This document shows, piece by piece, positions 54,303-63,695 of a stretch of DNA of 64,000 nt. This stretch comes from Desulfobacter postgatei 2ac9 (lineage in GTDB: Bacteria; Desulfobacterota; Desulfobacteria; Desulfobacterales; Desulfobacteraceae), in contig NZ_CM001488.1 in assembly GCF_000233695.2 (NCBI RefSeq), positions 3,645,601-3,709,600 on the forward strand, in the 5' to 3' direction. Every line of letters starts with the position of its first letter. The first letter of the stretch is position 1. The notes below the pieces were generated by a model. That model made no database searches and was not told the DNA's origin. It worked only from the letters and a program-made list of their open reading frames with translations. The translations under genes and the position numbers were made by a program.

Positions 54303-55028
54303 ATGAATAAAGACAGGGTATTTGCAGAAAAACTGACCACCATCACACCTTTCAGGTTCAACGAAAAAGTCGCCCGGGTATTTGACGATATGCTGGTCAG
54401 ATCAGTACCTCTGTACGGCGAAGCACTTAAACAACAAGCAAGAATTGCCCGGCAGTTTTATCAAAACGGCACACGGATCTTTGATCTGGGATGTTCCCAT
54501 GGCAACCTGGGTGTTCTGCTTCTTGAGTGTTTTGGCTCAACTGCATTTAAAATGACCGGCGTTGACAGTTCCTGGCCCATGATCCAGCGATTTCAAAAAC
54601 GGCTGTCCGTTCATGACAGCCAGGGGTGCATAACTCTTGCCTGTGCCTGTATTGAAGATATTGTGATGTTAAACGCATCTGTGGTGGTTATAAACCTGAC
54701 GTTGCAGTTTCTTGATCCTGAAAAACGCGACAGGCTTATTCAATCGGCCTTTAAAGGCCTTTGCAAAGGCGGCATATTGCTGCTTACGGAAAAGACCGTT
54801 CACGCTGATCCACAAATGAAAGCCCTGGAGCAGGAGTATTACTACCAGTTTAAACGGGAAAACGGCTATACAGATCTTGAAATCAGTCAGAAGCGGGATG
54901 CCCTGGAGCGGGTATTGGTTCCCGAGACCGTGGCAGAACATGAAAACCGTATCCAAAACGCCGGATTCTCCGTCTTTAATGTCTGGCTGAAGTGGTTTAA
55001 TTTTACATCCATGATTGCTGTTAAATAA
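54303..55028 (+). CDS. cmoA: Carboxy-S-adenosyl-L-methionine synthase
   Basis: About 241 residues from ATG 54303 (an ATG at 54291 would add four residues). Makes carboxy-SAM from SAM and prephenate. FDLGCSHGNLG is the SAM-binding loop; VGVDSSWPMI-like GVDSSWPMIQRF, VVVINLTLQFLDPEKR, GYTDLEISQKRDALE and the FNFTSMIAVK ending all match CmoA closely. One base before cmoB. Confidence 0.93.
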   Translation: MNKDRVFAEKLTTITPFRFNEKVARVFDDMLVRSVPLYGEALKQQARIARQFYQNGTRIFDLGCSHGNLGVLLLECFGSTAFKMTGVDSSWPMIQRFQKRLSVHDSQGCITLACACIEDIVMLNASVVVINLTLQFLDPEKRDRLIQSAFKGLCKGGILLLTEKTVHADPQMKALEQEYYYQFKRENGYTDLEISQKRDALERVLVPETVAEHENRIQNAGFSVFNVWLKWFNFTSMIAVK

Positions 55029-55029
55029 A

Positions 55030-56010
55030 ATGGAACACTTTTTAGAAAAATACGGTCACCTGGGATGGAACCAATGGTATGATGCCCTGGAAAAACTGGT
55101 AAAAAAAAAAAGAGCCTTTCTTGAGTCTGCCAAAGGAAATTTTGAAAAGCTTAAAAAGGTGGTTGAAGAACTGCCTGACATTTATCCCAATGTTGTTGAT
55201 TTGTCATCTGATCTGTTATCCAGGGCCGTCAGCATCGGACAGGCATGCCAGCTTTTACCCGATGAAAAAGAGAGACTTTACAACGGCCTTGTCCAGCTAA
55301 GCCCCTGGCGCAAGGGCCCCTTTGATTTTTTTGGTATTCACGTTGATTCCGAGTGGCAATCCTGGATGAAATGGGAGCGTCTGGTGCCCCATCTGCCCAG
55401 TCTTAAAAATAGAAAAATTTTAGATATCGGTTCAAGCAACGGCTATTACATGTTTAAAATGGCGGCGTCAGACCCCATGTTTGCTTTAGGCCTTGAACCC
55501 CAGAGTTATTTTTATTACCAGTATTGTGCGGCGCAAAAATATCTGGATCTGAAAAATGTATTCTGTCTGCCGGTCGCCTACGATGAGCTGCCTGCCATGG
55601 ATGGTTTTTTCGATCTGGTGCTGTGCATGGGCATTTTATACCATCGTAAATCCCCGGTGAAGATGCTCAGACAGATCCATGACAGCCTTGTGCCTGGCGG
55701 CCGGGTGGTGGTGGAAAATCTGGTCATCCGGGGGGAAAATAATTATTGTCTGTTTCCCTTTGACCGGTACGCTAAAATGCGCAATGTCTTTTTTATCCCG
55801 GATCTGTCTGCCATGGAAGCCTGGCTTGTCCGGGCGGGGTTTTCAGATATCAGGTGCGTGGATATCACAGACACCACCTCTGAAGAGCAACGCAAAACCC
55901 AATGGATTCAAACGGAATCCCTTGAAAATTTTCTGGATCCAGAAGATCCGGAAAAAACCGTTGAGGGATATCCGGCACCGGTGAGGGCTATCTTTCTGGC
56001 AACCGCTTAA
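55030..56010 (+). CDS. cmoB: tRNA U34 carboxymethyltransferase
   Basis: 326 residues from ATG 55030. Transfers the carboxymethyl group from carboxy-SAM to 5-hydroxyuridine at tRNA position 34. PWRKGPFDFFGIHVDSEWQS is the substrate part; ILDIGSSNGYYMFKM is the SAM loop; CMGILYHRKSPVKML and VENLVIRGE are CmoB signatures. The cmoA-cmoB pair is complete here; no 5-hydroxylation gene is in view. Confidence 0.93.
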   Translation: MEHFLEKYGHLGWNQWYDALEKLVKKKRAFLESAKGNFEKLKKVVEELPDIYPNVVDLSSDLLSRAVSIGQACQLLPDEKERLYNGLVQLSPWRKGPFDFFGIHVDSEWQSWMKWERLVPHLPSLKNRKILDIGSSNGYYMFKMAASDPMFALGLEPQSYFYYQYCAAQKYLDLKNVFCLPVAYDELPAMDGFFDLVLCMGILYHRKSPVKMLRQIHDSLVPGGRVVVENLVIRGENNYCLFPFDRYAKMRNVFFIPDLSAMEAWLVRAGFSDIRCVDITDTTSEEQRKTQWIQTESLENFLDPEDPEKTVEGYPAPVRAIFLATA

Positions 56011-56100
56011 TATAAAGATATCCGGTCAACACCTTGTTGAAGCAGGTTTCTGACCAACCCAATGGTATGTTGGGAGCGAAGTTTATATTTATTCTCCATG
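56008..56100 (-). pseudogene. Possible LuxR-type HTH C-terminal fragment
   Basis: The minus-strand frame reads MENKYKLRSQHTIGLVRNLL then QQGVDRISLY. This resembles the recognition helix end of LuxR/NarL regulators (IMxKLxLRSxxxLVRxALxxG). Only about 30 codons are present and no upstream part exists. Weak. Confidence 0.25.
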
Positions 56101-56261
56101 GCATCTCCATAGTTATTTAAAATCAGTACGTTAAAACCTGTTCGTTAAGATTCGCAACCGGGTTATGTTTTTTGAAATTTATTGAATAGGTTTCTTACTC
56201 TATGATATATGACCTGTCAACCAAAGCTGTCCTCAGACAGCCACATGTAAAGGATGTCAAT

Positions 56262-57158
56262 ATGACAAAACCCATCAGCATTATCGGTGTTCCCATGGAT
56301 TTCGGTCAGATGCTCCGTGGTGTGGATATGGGTCCGGCAGCGTTACGGTACACCGGATTGATCCCAAAGCTTCGCCGACTTGGGCATGATGTGAAAGACG
56401 AAGGGGATATCCCCATCCCCGTGCGTGATGATGATCCTGCCATCAAAGGGACAAAAGACCGGTATGTCAAAGAAATCACCCAGATCAGTCAAGATCTTTA
56501 TGAAACAGGATGCCGGGTAATGGACCAGGGCCGTATGCCGATTTTTCTGGGTGGTGACCATGCCATTGCCATTGGTGCCGTGGCCTCGGTGGCAGTTAAA
56601 GGACCTGTGGGACTGATCTGGGTGGATGCCCATGCCGATTTCAATACCCCGCAAACATCGCCGTCTGGAAACATCCATGGCATGCCACTGGCCGTTCTTA
56701 CGGGGGACGGCTATCCATGCCTTGTGGATGCAGGACACCCCGGTACAAAAATCTCCCTGGATAACGTGGTCATGATCGGGCAGCGGGATCTGGACCCCGG
56801 GGAAAAAAAGCGCATCAAATCCACCGATATCACCATTTTTACCATGCGTGACATTGACGAGCAGGGTATCAGTGGCATTGCCGCCAAAATCATGGTTCAG
56901 TTTGCCCACTTGAAACGCTTTCACCTAAGTTTGGATATGGATGCCCTGGATCCGGTTGAGGCCCCGGGGGTCGGCACCCCTGTACCCGGCGGCATCTCCT
57001 ACCGTGAGGCCCATCTGCTCATGGAGCTGCTTGCGGATTCAGGAAAACTTGGTTCCATGGACTTAGTGGAGATCAATCCCATCCTTGATGTGGCCAATAA
57101 AACAAGCAAACTGGCGGTGGAACTGATTTTGTCCGCCTTAGGTAAAAGCATTCTTTAG
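56262..57158 (+). CDS. rocF: Arginase (ureohydrolase family)
   Basis: 298 residues from ATG 56262 (AAAGGA seven bases upstream); the frame extends to 56202 but the upstream part is not family-like. Mn-dependent cleavage of arginine to ornithine and urea. Metal ligands: GGDHAIAIG, WVDAHADFNTP and SLDMDALDPVEAPGVGTP. DMGPAALR at the N-terminus and NIHGMPLAVL favour arginase over agmatinase. Function in the organism (arginine use, polyamine supply) is not shown by neighbours. Confidence 0.88.
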   Translation: MTKPISIIGVPMDFGQMLRGVDMGPAALRYTGLIPKLRRLGHDVKDEGDIPIPVRDDDPAIKGTKDRYVKEITQISQDLYETGCRVMDQGRMPIFLGGDHAIAIGAVASVAVKGPVGLIWVDAHADFNTPQTSPSGNIHGMPLAVLTGDGYPCLVDAGHPGTKISLDNVVMIGQRDLDPGEKKRIKSTDITIFTMRDIDEQGISGIAAKIMVQFAHLKRFHLSLDMDALDPVEAPGVGTPVPGGISYREAHLLMELLADSGKLGSMDLVEINPILDVANKTSKLAVELILSALGKSIL

Positions 57159-57182
57159 GTTTGCTGGGGTTGCCGTTTAATC

Positions 57183-60107
57183 GTGGGTCTTAATGAATAT
57201 ATTACCGGATTAAAATCCTTTAAGGGGTTTGCAGGGGATATTGTCAGCCATAGAACATTTGATGCCCAACCTGCAGCATGGGCATCACCGGACATCTTTC
57301 CCTGTTTTAAAAATGACTTGTCCCCCCTTCTTGCAGGCGTTGGCATTAAACATCTCTATACCCACCAGGCCCGGGCTATTTCACTCATCCTTGACCGATG
57401 TCATACGGTTATTGCAACGCCCACGGCATCGGGTAAAAGTCTGGTGTATAATCTGCCGGTGATGGATGCGCTGATATCCGACCCCAGTGCCCATGCCCTC
57501 TACCTGTTTCCCCTCAAAGCCCTTGCCCGGGACCAGTTGGACACCGTTAACAAGATGCTGGCCAAGACAGGTGCTGTGTTTTCAGAGCCCTTGACTGCGG
57601 GTGTTTATGACGGGGATATCACAGGGTATCAAAAGACAAAAATCCGCAATCATCCGCCCAATATCCTTTTATCCAATCCGGAGATGCTGCACCTGGCCAT
57701 GCTGGCCCATCATCATTTATGGGCATCTTTTTTCGGAAACCTTAAATACATCGTGGTGGATGAGGTACACACCTACCGCGGGGTCATGGGCTCAAATATG
57801 GCCTGGGTGTTTCGAAGGTTGTTGCGAATTTGCAGGTTTTACGGATCTGACCCCTGTTTTATTTTTTGTTCAGCCACCATTGCCAACCCCGGACAGCTTG
57901 CTTCGGAATTGACCGGGTTGCCGGTGACGGTGGTGGATGAACAAGGCGCCCCCTGCGGGAAAAAAGATATTTTAATGATGAAGGGACTGGAGGGCGCGGC
58001 TCAAACCGCCATCACACTCATCCATGCCGCCGTATACCGAAATCTTGCCACCATTGTCTACACCCAGTCCAGGAAAATTACCGAACTTATTGCCCTATGG
58101 GCGGGACAGCGGGCCAAAACCATGGCGGATAAAATATGCGCCTACAGGGCCGGATTTCTTCCCGAGGAACGGCGGGAGATTGAACAGAAATTGGCCAATG
58201 GCGAACTGCTTTGTGTGGTGTCAACGTCTGCGCTTGAGCTTGGCATTGACATCGGCAATCTGGACCTCTGCATCCTTGTGGGGTATCCGGGAACCATGAT
58301 GTCCACCTGGCAGCGGGCAGGCAGGGTAGGGCGCGGCGGCAATGATTCCGCCATGATCCTTATTGCCCATGAAGACGCCCTGGACCAGTATTTCATCAAT
58401 CATCCGGACATCTTTTTTACCATGCCCCCGGAAACTGCCCGGATCAACCCTGAAAATCCCCAGATCCTGGATCGCCATTTAGATTGTGCGGCTGCTGAAC
58501 TCAGCCTTGATGCCGATGATCCCATGTTAAGACCGCCGGTTGTACAGGAACGGGTACAGGCACTTGGGCGTCAAGGCAGACTGCTCTTAAGCCGGGACGG
58601 CAATACCTGGTTCTCCCCCCGCAAACGCCCCCATAGAGAGGTCAGTTTAAGAGGAAGCGGGCACACCATTCCCATATTCAAGGAGGAGACCCGGCAAAGC
58701 CTGGGTGAAATCGACCGGCACAGATCCTATTTTGAAACCCATGAAGGTGCGGTTTACCTGCACCGGGGACAAACCTTTGTGGTGACACTTTTTGATCATC
58801 TCAAGGGTGTGGTCCGGGCAAAAGAGGAAAAGGTCAGTTATTACACCCGGGCAAGATCTTCGAAAAATACTGAAATTATAAGTGTGGAAAAAACCTGTCA
58901 GGTCAAAGGTACCCGGGTGGGTTTCGGCAAATTGAAAATTCGTGAACAGGTCACAGGTTATGAAATGAAATCTGTGTCGGGCCAAAAATCCCTTGGCATT
59001 GTGCCCTTGGATCTGCCGGAACTGATCTACGAAACCCAGGGGCTGTGGATTGAGATTCCGGACTGGATCCGGCAGCGGGTTGAAATGAAATTTTTGCACT
59101 TCATGGGCGGGATTCATGCTTTAGAGCATGCGGCCATAGGCATGATGCCGCTTCTGGTGATGACCGACAGAAATGATCTGGGCGGGATATCCATGCCCTT
59201 TCATCCCCAGCTTGAAACGGCGGTTGTTTTTGTCTACGACGGCGTGCCGGGTGGTTTAGGGCTGACCTTACAGGCCTTTGAGAACGCAGAGATCCTTATG
59301 AAGAGAACCTATGAAGCGATCCGGGATTGCACTTGTCAAACCGGGTGCCCGGCCTGTGTACATTCACCCAAATGCGGGTCAGGAAACCGTCCCATCGACA
59401 AGGACGCGGCAAAGCAAATTCTTCAGATGCTCCTTGAACAAAAGACGGGGCAGAGGGAATCGGCGTTTGTGCAAGCCTCAGGACCGCCTCTCTTTTCCGA
59501 TATTGCCGTCTTAAAAAAAGAGATCCATGAAAAAAAAACTGGGGTGATATCTCCCAAAAGATATGCCGTGCTTGATATTGAAACCCGGCGGTCGGCCAAG
59601 CAGGTGGGCGGATGGCACAAAGCCGAACGCATGGGGGTCTCCTGTGCTGTGCTTTACGATTCCCTTGAAAATGATTTTCTGGTTTATTACCAGGAGGATA
59701 TGGAAAAACTTGTGGAACGGCTTAGACAGATGGATCTTGTCATCGGGTTTAACATTATCCGGTTTGATTACAAAGTGCTGTCCGGGTTAAGCCGGTTTGA
59801 TTTTCACAACCTTCCCACCCTGGATATGCTGACAACAGTCCATGAGCGTTTAGGTTATCGACTCTCACTCGAGCATCTGGCCGGACAGACCCTGGGCCTT
59901 GAAAAAAGTGCAGACGGTCTTCTCGCCTTGAAATGGTGGCAGGAAGGTCGTCTGGATCTGATTGTGGACTATTGCACCCAGGATGTGCGTGTCACCCATG
60001 AACTATACACATATGGCCGGGATAATGGTTTTTTGCTTTTTAAAAACAAGGCCGGTCACCATGTCCGCATCCCTGTGGACTGGAAGCTGATGTCAGACCT
60101 GACGTAA
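57183..60107 (+). CDS. Fused MrfA-like DUF1998 helicase and MrfB-like exonuclease
   Basis: 974 residues with a GTG start. Helicase: ATPTASGKSLVYNLP (Walker A, about 78), DEVHTYRGVMGSN (motif II, about 193), CSATIANPG, and ALELGIDIGNLD...QRAGRVGRGG (motifs V-VI). The DUF1998 part has four Cys in CTCQTGCPACVHSPKC (about 715-730). Residues 793-965 form a DnaQ-like RNase H-fold exonuclease (YAVLDIETRRS, GFNIIRFDYKVL, LDLIVDYCTQDV). In Bacillus subtilis the same activities are two proteins, MrfA (YprA) and MrfB (YprB), a mitomycin-adduct repair pair. Here one chain carries both. Confidence 0.85.
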   Translation: MGLNEYITGLKSFKGFAGDIVSHRTFDAQPAAWASPDIFPCFKNDLSPLLAGVGIKHLYTHQARAISLILDRCHTVIATPTASGKSLVYNLPVMDALISDPSAHALYLFPLKALARDQLDTVNKMLAKTGAVFSEPLTAGVYDGDITGYQKTKIRNHPPNILLSNPEMLHLAMLAHHHLWASFFGNLKYIVVDEVHTYRGVMGSNMAWVFRRLLRICRFYGSDPCFIFCSATIANPGQLASELTGLPVTVVDEQGAPCGKKDILMMKGLEGAAQTAITLIHAAVYRNLATIVYTQSRKITELIALWAGQRAKTMADKICAYRAGFLPEERREIEQKLANGELLCVVSTSALELGIDIGNLDLCILVGYPGTMMSTWQRAGRVGRGGNDSAMILIAHEDALDQYFINHPDIFFTMPPETARINPENPQILDRHLDCAAAELSLDADDPMLRPPVVQERVQALGRQGRLLLSRDGNTWFSPRKRPHREVSLRGSGHTIPIFKEETRQSLGEIDRHRSYFETHEGAVYLHRGQTFVVTLFDHLKGVVRAKEEKVSYYTRARSSKNTEIISVEKTCQVKGTRVGFGKLKIREQVTGYEMKSVSGQKSLGIVPLDLPELIYETQGLWIEIPDWIRQRVEMKFLHFMGGIHALEHAAIGMMPLLVMTDRNDLGGISMPFHPQLETAVVFVYDGVPGGLGLTLQAFENAEILMKRTYEAIRDCTCQTGCPACVHSPKCGSGNRPIDKDAAKQILQMLLEQKTGQRESAFVQASGPPLFSDIAVLKKEIHEKKTGVISPKRYAVLDIETRRSAKQVGGWHKAERMGVSCAVLYDSLENDFLVYYQEDMEKLVERLRQMDLVIGFNIIRFDYKVLSGLSRFDFHNLPTLDMLTTVHERLGYRLSLEHLAGQTLGLEKSADGLLALKWWQEGRLDLIVDYCTQDVRVTHELYTYGRDNGFLLFKNKAGHHVRIPVDWKLMSDLT

Positions 60108-60221
60108 TTAAATTATCCAAAGTACCATAAAAACGATTTATCCGCTCCGTCCTTGATTCGGACCGGAGACTGACCGCCTACATTGCTATGATCATTGTTA
60201 AAGACTAGGGCTTGCCCGAAT

Positions 60222-60265
60222 TAAGAAAAAAGGTGGGCATGGTATTCCAGACACCCAACCCATTT
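60222..60265 (+). pseudogene. Sliver of a phosphate transporter ATPase gene (pstB)
   Basis: About 15 codons read LRKKVGMVFQTPNPF, the Q-loop block of PstB (R-R-x-V-G-M-V-F-Q-x-P-N-P-F). Before and after it nothing of PstB is visible. It overlaps the hairpin that ends the convergent DHH-CBS gene. The short length limits certainty, but the motif is specific to PstB. Confidence 0.5.
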
Positions 60266-60290
60266 ACCCATGAGCATTTACAAATGGGTT
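60257..60290 (-). terminator. Hairpin directly after the DHH-CBS gene
   Basis: AACCCATTT (60257-60265) and AAATGGGTT (60282-60290) form a perfect 9-bp stem right next to the stop codon at 60291-60293. No long T run follows on the minus strand, so termination would be weak. Confidence 0.45.
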
Positions 60291-61592
60291 CTAATCGGGT
60301 AGCAAATCATAAAAATACATCATGGCATCGGACCGGGTGATGATGCCGATAATTTTTCCCTCTTTCATGACGGGAATTCTTCCGATATCATGTCGGATCA
60401 TGAGGCGGGCCGCTTCAAAGGCGCTTTTATCATAATCAATGGTGATAATTGTCCGACTCATAATGGCTTTAATCGGGGACTGCATCTGGGCTGATTTTTT
60501 GACTTTTCTGAAATCGCGTCTTGAAACAACGCCCACAAGATTTTCGTTATCGTCTACAACAGGCATGCCTGTACATCCGATCTCCCGCAGCATCATGGCC
60601 ACATCACCCACAGGGGTGTTTGCGTTTACCGTTATCACAGGGTAAGACATGATATCGGAGAGCATGACTGAGGAATACTGGTTGCCCTTGAGCAATTCGA
60701 GAACGGTTTCCAATAATGCATCCGGATTCGCGCCCTTGACCAGGGCCGAGCCTGCTCCGGGATGGCCTCCACCTCCCAGGGAGCGCATGAGTACACCGAT
60801 ATTGATATCATCCACCCCGCTTCTGCCGATTACCATGCAATTGTCTTTTGGCACGTCCCTGAATATGCCGATGGCCACGTCTACATTCATCAGTTCCCGG
60901 TACATCTGCATCACCATGGCCAGGTTTTCCACCCGGCCGTCCAGTTCAACCCGGGATACACTCAATGAGAAGCCGTTAAACTCACTTCGTTCCCCCTCCT
61001 GTATCATGTTAAAGAGAATATCTTTTTGTTTTTTTCCGTAAGCCGGTTGCAAAAAGGTGCCCAGGATATTGAGATCCGCCTTGCGGTCCAGCAAAAATCC
61101 TGCAGCATAGGCGTCTTCCGGACGGGTCGACGGGTAGGTCAGATGACCTGTATCTTCATAAATGCCGATTAAAAACAAGGTGGCCTGGATCGGGGTTATC
61201 CGTTTACGTTCTTTTTCGATCTGTTGGACAAGCATGGTAGCTGTAGACCCTATCTGGGCAAGATGTAATTCCCGAGCTTCAATATCTCCTTCTTCGTGAT
61301 GGTCCCATACAATGACCTCAAGGTCGGACTTTTCGGATAAAACGCTTAAACGCTGGTCCAAACGGGACCATGAGTGGGTGTCTACACAAATAAGGGTATC
61401 TACCGTATCCAGATTCACTTCATTAGGTTCCCACAAATTAAAAAGATCTTTGTGAATGGCTAAAAAATTTTTAAGGTTGGCATTCACTGTCCCGGGAAGG
61501 ACGGGCTTAGCATCTGGATATATGAGGGTGGCTGCCACAAGGCTTGCCAGGGCATCAAAATCAGAGCTCTTATGCGTGGTGATGATTTTCAT
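60291..61592 (-). CDS. DHH-DHHA1 phosphoesterase with two CBS domains
   Basis: 433 residues. DHH domain (about 1-170: TTHKSSDFDALAS, CVDTHSWSRLD, VWDHHEEGD), DHHA1 domain (about 230-300, GGGGHPGAGSA) and two CBS domains (about 310-430: SDIMSYPVITVNANTPV, AIMSRTIITIDYDKSA). The DHH part resembles nanoRNase/pApase. In many Desulfobacterota relatives the same three parts are followed by a tRNA nucleotidyltransferase/poly(A) polymerase of about 400 residues, absent here. The protein ends cleanly at FYDLLPD. It could be a natural stand-alone form or a truncation. Confidence 0.85.
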   Translation of the reverse strand: MKIITTHKSSDFDALASLVAATLIYPDAKPVLPGTVNANLKNFLAIHKDLFNLWEPNEVNLDTVDTLICVDTHSWSRLDQRLSVLSEKSDLEVIVWDHHEEGDIEARELHLAQIGSTATMLVQQIEKERKRITPIQATLFLIGIYEDTGHLTYPSTRPEDAYAAGFLLDRKADLNILGTFLQPAYGKKQKDILFNMIQEGERSEFNGFSLSVSRVELDGRVENLAMVMQMYRELMNVDVAIGIFRDVPKDNCMVIGRSGVDDINIGVLMRSLGGGGHPGAGSALVKGANPDALLETVLELLKGNQYSSVMLSDIMSYPVITVNANTPVGDVAMMLREIGCTGMPVVDDNENLVGVVSRRDFRKVKKSAQMQSPIKAIMSRTIITIDYDKSAFEAARLMIRHDIGRIPVMKEGKIIGIITRSDAMMYFYDLLPD

Positions 61593-61776
61593 AGGGCCTC
61601 TTTGTTGTTCGGGATTTTTTCATCAGGGGCTGTTTGATCGGATATTTTGTCGGATATAATTTCAATAGGCTTTTTTTACGTCGTTTTGTTGATTCATTTA
61701 CATCCTATTTATGTAATATATAATCATTTTATATGAAAGTTCCAATAAGTTGTTTAGGGTGGTGTAATACCTGTTT
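61593..61776. other. Intergenic gap between the DHH-CBS and UPF0280 genes
   Basis: 184 bases, AT-rich on the right. It should hold the promoter of the DHH-CBS gene and the end of the UPF0280 transcript. No clear signal found. Confidence 0.4.
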
Positions 61777-62508
61777 TCATAGTTTGACCAGTTCCAGCCC
61801 CCCCCATAGCCCAATATGTTTTCCTGAAATAATGACAAGACCCTGGACCCCGCTCATGCGCCTGCCTGAGACAATGGCCTTTTCAATGTCTTTGGGCGTC
61901 TGGACCTGATTGCAAATTGCTGTGGCCGCAGCATCGGCCAGGGCACAGCAATCTGCCAGTACTGAAACGGCATCGGCTTTGCCAAAACTTTTGGAATGCC
62001 CCACGGTGCCCGAGGAGGTGCACATGGCAAACGAAACGGGGCGCCGGCCCACTTTAATACCGGTTTTCATGCTCAAGGGTGATGATCCGGCATAAATGGT
62101 GAATATGGTATGGGTATCTGATTTTATAAAAATATCGCCGCCGTTTTCCACAAGGACATTTGAAGAGCATTGAAGCAGATCCCTTCCCACACTCTGGGCC
62201 ACAGCCCCTGCCACGGCCGCCATGGGGCCGACACCGGCCGTTTTTGCCGCCATGGTCATTTCAGAAATGATTTTAGGCGCGATCCCCGGATCGGGCAACG
62301 GCGTCAGGCTGTGGGCAAACCTTGGAGAGCGGGCGATGTGATTTTCAATGTAATGGCGATGTTTCAGAATAGACCGTACAGCCTGTTCACTGAGATCCGA
62401 ATCAGCCTGAATATTGAGGTTGGTTTCCTTTACGGTTACATTAAAGTTGACCAGTCCCTGTTTTTGGTGGCAAACGCGATAGATTTTGCGGTTTTCAAAC
62501 ATTGACAT
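61777..62508 (-). CDS. UPF0280 family protein (ApbE-like fold)
   Basis: 243 residues. Matches the UPF0280/DUF family related to the FAD:protein FMN transferase fold: AKTAGVGPMAAVAGAVAQ, VENGGDIFIKSD, VCTSSGTVGHS-like MCTSSGTVGHSKSFGKADA, and DAAATAICNQV. The HSKSFGKADA segment parallels the H-S-x-x-G-x-A-D-A flavin motif of ApbE. Found in anaerobes and methanogens; function not established. It lies 16 bases after the dGTPase gene. Confidence 0.8.
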   Translation of the reverse strand: MSMFENRKIYRVCHQKQGLVNFNVTVKETNLNIQADSDLSEQAVRSILKHRHYIENHIARSPRFAHSLTPLPDPGIAPKIISEMTMAAKTAGVGPMAAVAGAVAQSVGRDLLQCSSNVLVENGGDIFIKSDTHTIFTIYAGSSPLSMKTGIKVGRRPVSFAMCTSSGTVGHSKSFGKADAVSVLADCCALADAAATAICNQVQTPKDIEKAIVSGRRMSGVQGLVIISGKHIGLWGGLELVKL

Positions 62509-62524
62509 TTAAGGTGTTCTGCCG

Positions 62525-63691
62525 CTACACCCAGTCAATGGGAACAGGGCGTAAATGGTACGGGGCCTGGCGGATAAAATAGGAATCGGTCATTCCGGCA
62601 ATGAAATCCCGGGCAATTTCGGCATGGCTGTGGTTCAAACGGTAGCTGTCATCCATGCCGTTGAGAAACCGGGAATAAATAACGGAAGACCCATCTGCTT
62701 TAATCAGATCGTTCATGTATCTGTCAAACAAACATTTGAAAATATCTTCAATACCTGTGAGGTGTCGTTTTATTAGGGGATTTTTGTAAATAAATTGGTA
62801 GTTAAACTGCTTTAATTCTTTTAGGGCATCAGCCACCCTGGGAGAAAATCCTATAGATCCCTGGTCAATGCTTGTGTTGATCAAGTCAGTGACCAGGTTA
62901 AAGACAATGGTGCCCTGGGTCGCCCCTAAACGTTCCCGGCAGGTGCCGGGAAGCTGGTCCCGGGTCACAATATTTAGGCGGACAGCGTCCTCAAAGTCCC
63001 TTCCGATATAGGAAACCGTGTCGGCGATGCGGACCACACACCCTTCCATGGTCATGGGTATTACATCATCCGTGGTGCCCGCCCGAATTTGTCTGACGAT
63101 CGTATCCAGATCTGCAAAATTCCTTGGCGGTGCCGGGGTAAGCGTCCTTGCATGGACCTCTCCGTTGTGGCAGACAATGGCGTCCAGGGTCTGGAGGGTC
63201 AAATTCCAGCCTTTGCCGTTTCTCTCAATGACATCTAAAAACTGCATGCTTTGAAGGTTATGGTGGAATTGACCCGCCCCAGCTGCCTGGGTAAGGCGGG
63301 AGAGAAAACGTTCACCGTCATGACCGAAGGGTGTATGACCGATATCATGTCCCATGGCTGCCGCTTCAATAAGATCGGTGTTCAGTCCAAGATACCGGCC
63401 AATGGTTCTTGCCACCCGGGAAAGCATCTGTACATGCAGAACCCGGTGGGTAAGATGGTCATTATTGATCAGGGAAAAAACCTGGGTTTTATCACTGTAA
63501 CGGGTGTAGGCCAAAGAGTTGAGGATACGGTCCGCATCTGCAGAAAAAGCAAGGCGGTATTCGGTCTCAGATCTTGGCTCCGAATACCGCCGGAGAGCAT
63601 TTTTGGAAAAACAGGCCCGGATGCCGAGGATTTGGGCTTCCCTTTGTTCAAGGCCGGCTTTCAGTGCCCGGGGTGTTTTGTCCAAAGTCAA
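62525..63691 (-). CDS. dGTP triphosphohydrolase-like HD-domain protein
   Basis: 388 residues. Hydrolyses dNTPs to nucleoside and tripolyphosphate. HD motif set: THRVLHVQMLSRVARTIGR, AAAMGHDIGHTPFGHDGE (metal His-Asp), RIADTVSYIGRD. N-terminal RRYSEPRSETEYRLAFSADADRI is the dGTPase type-2 start. Length fits. Four bases after the Mrp gene. Confidence 0.9.
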   Translation of the reverse strand: MTLDKTPRALKAGLEQREAQILGIRACFSKNALRRYSEPRSETEYRLAFSADADRILNSLAYTRYSDKTQVFSLINNDHLTHRVLHVQMLSRVARTIGRYLGLNTDLIEAAAMGHDIGHTPFGHDGERFLSRLTQAAGAGQFHHNLQSMQFLDVIERNGKGWNLTLQTLDAIVCHNGEVHARTLTPAPPRNFADLDTIVRQIRAGTTDDVIPMTMEGCVVRIADTVSYIGRDFEDAVRLNIVTRDQLPGTCRERLGATQGTIVFNLVTDLINTSIDQGSIGFSPRVADALKELKQFNYQFIYKNPLIKRHLTGIEDIFKCLFDRYMNDLIKADGSSVIYSRFLNGMDDSYRLNHSHAEIARDFIAGMTDSYFIRQAPYHLRPVPIDWV

Positions 63692-63695
63692 TTAA

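Noticed and set aside
54137-54361. Minus-strand 74-codon open frame before cmoA
   Set aside because: It overlaps the cmoA start, has no ribosome site and no recognisable domain.
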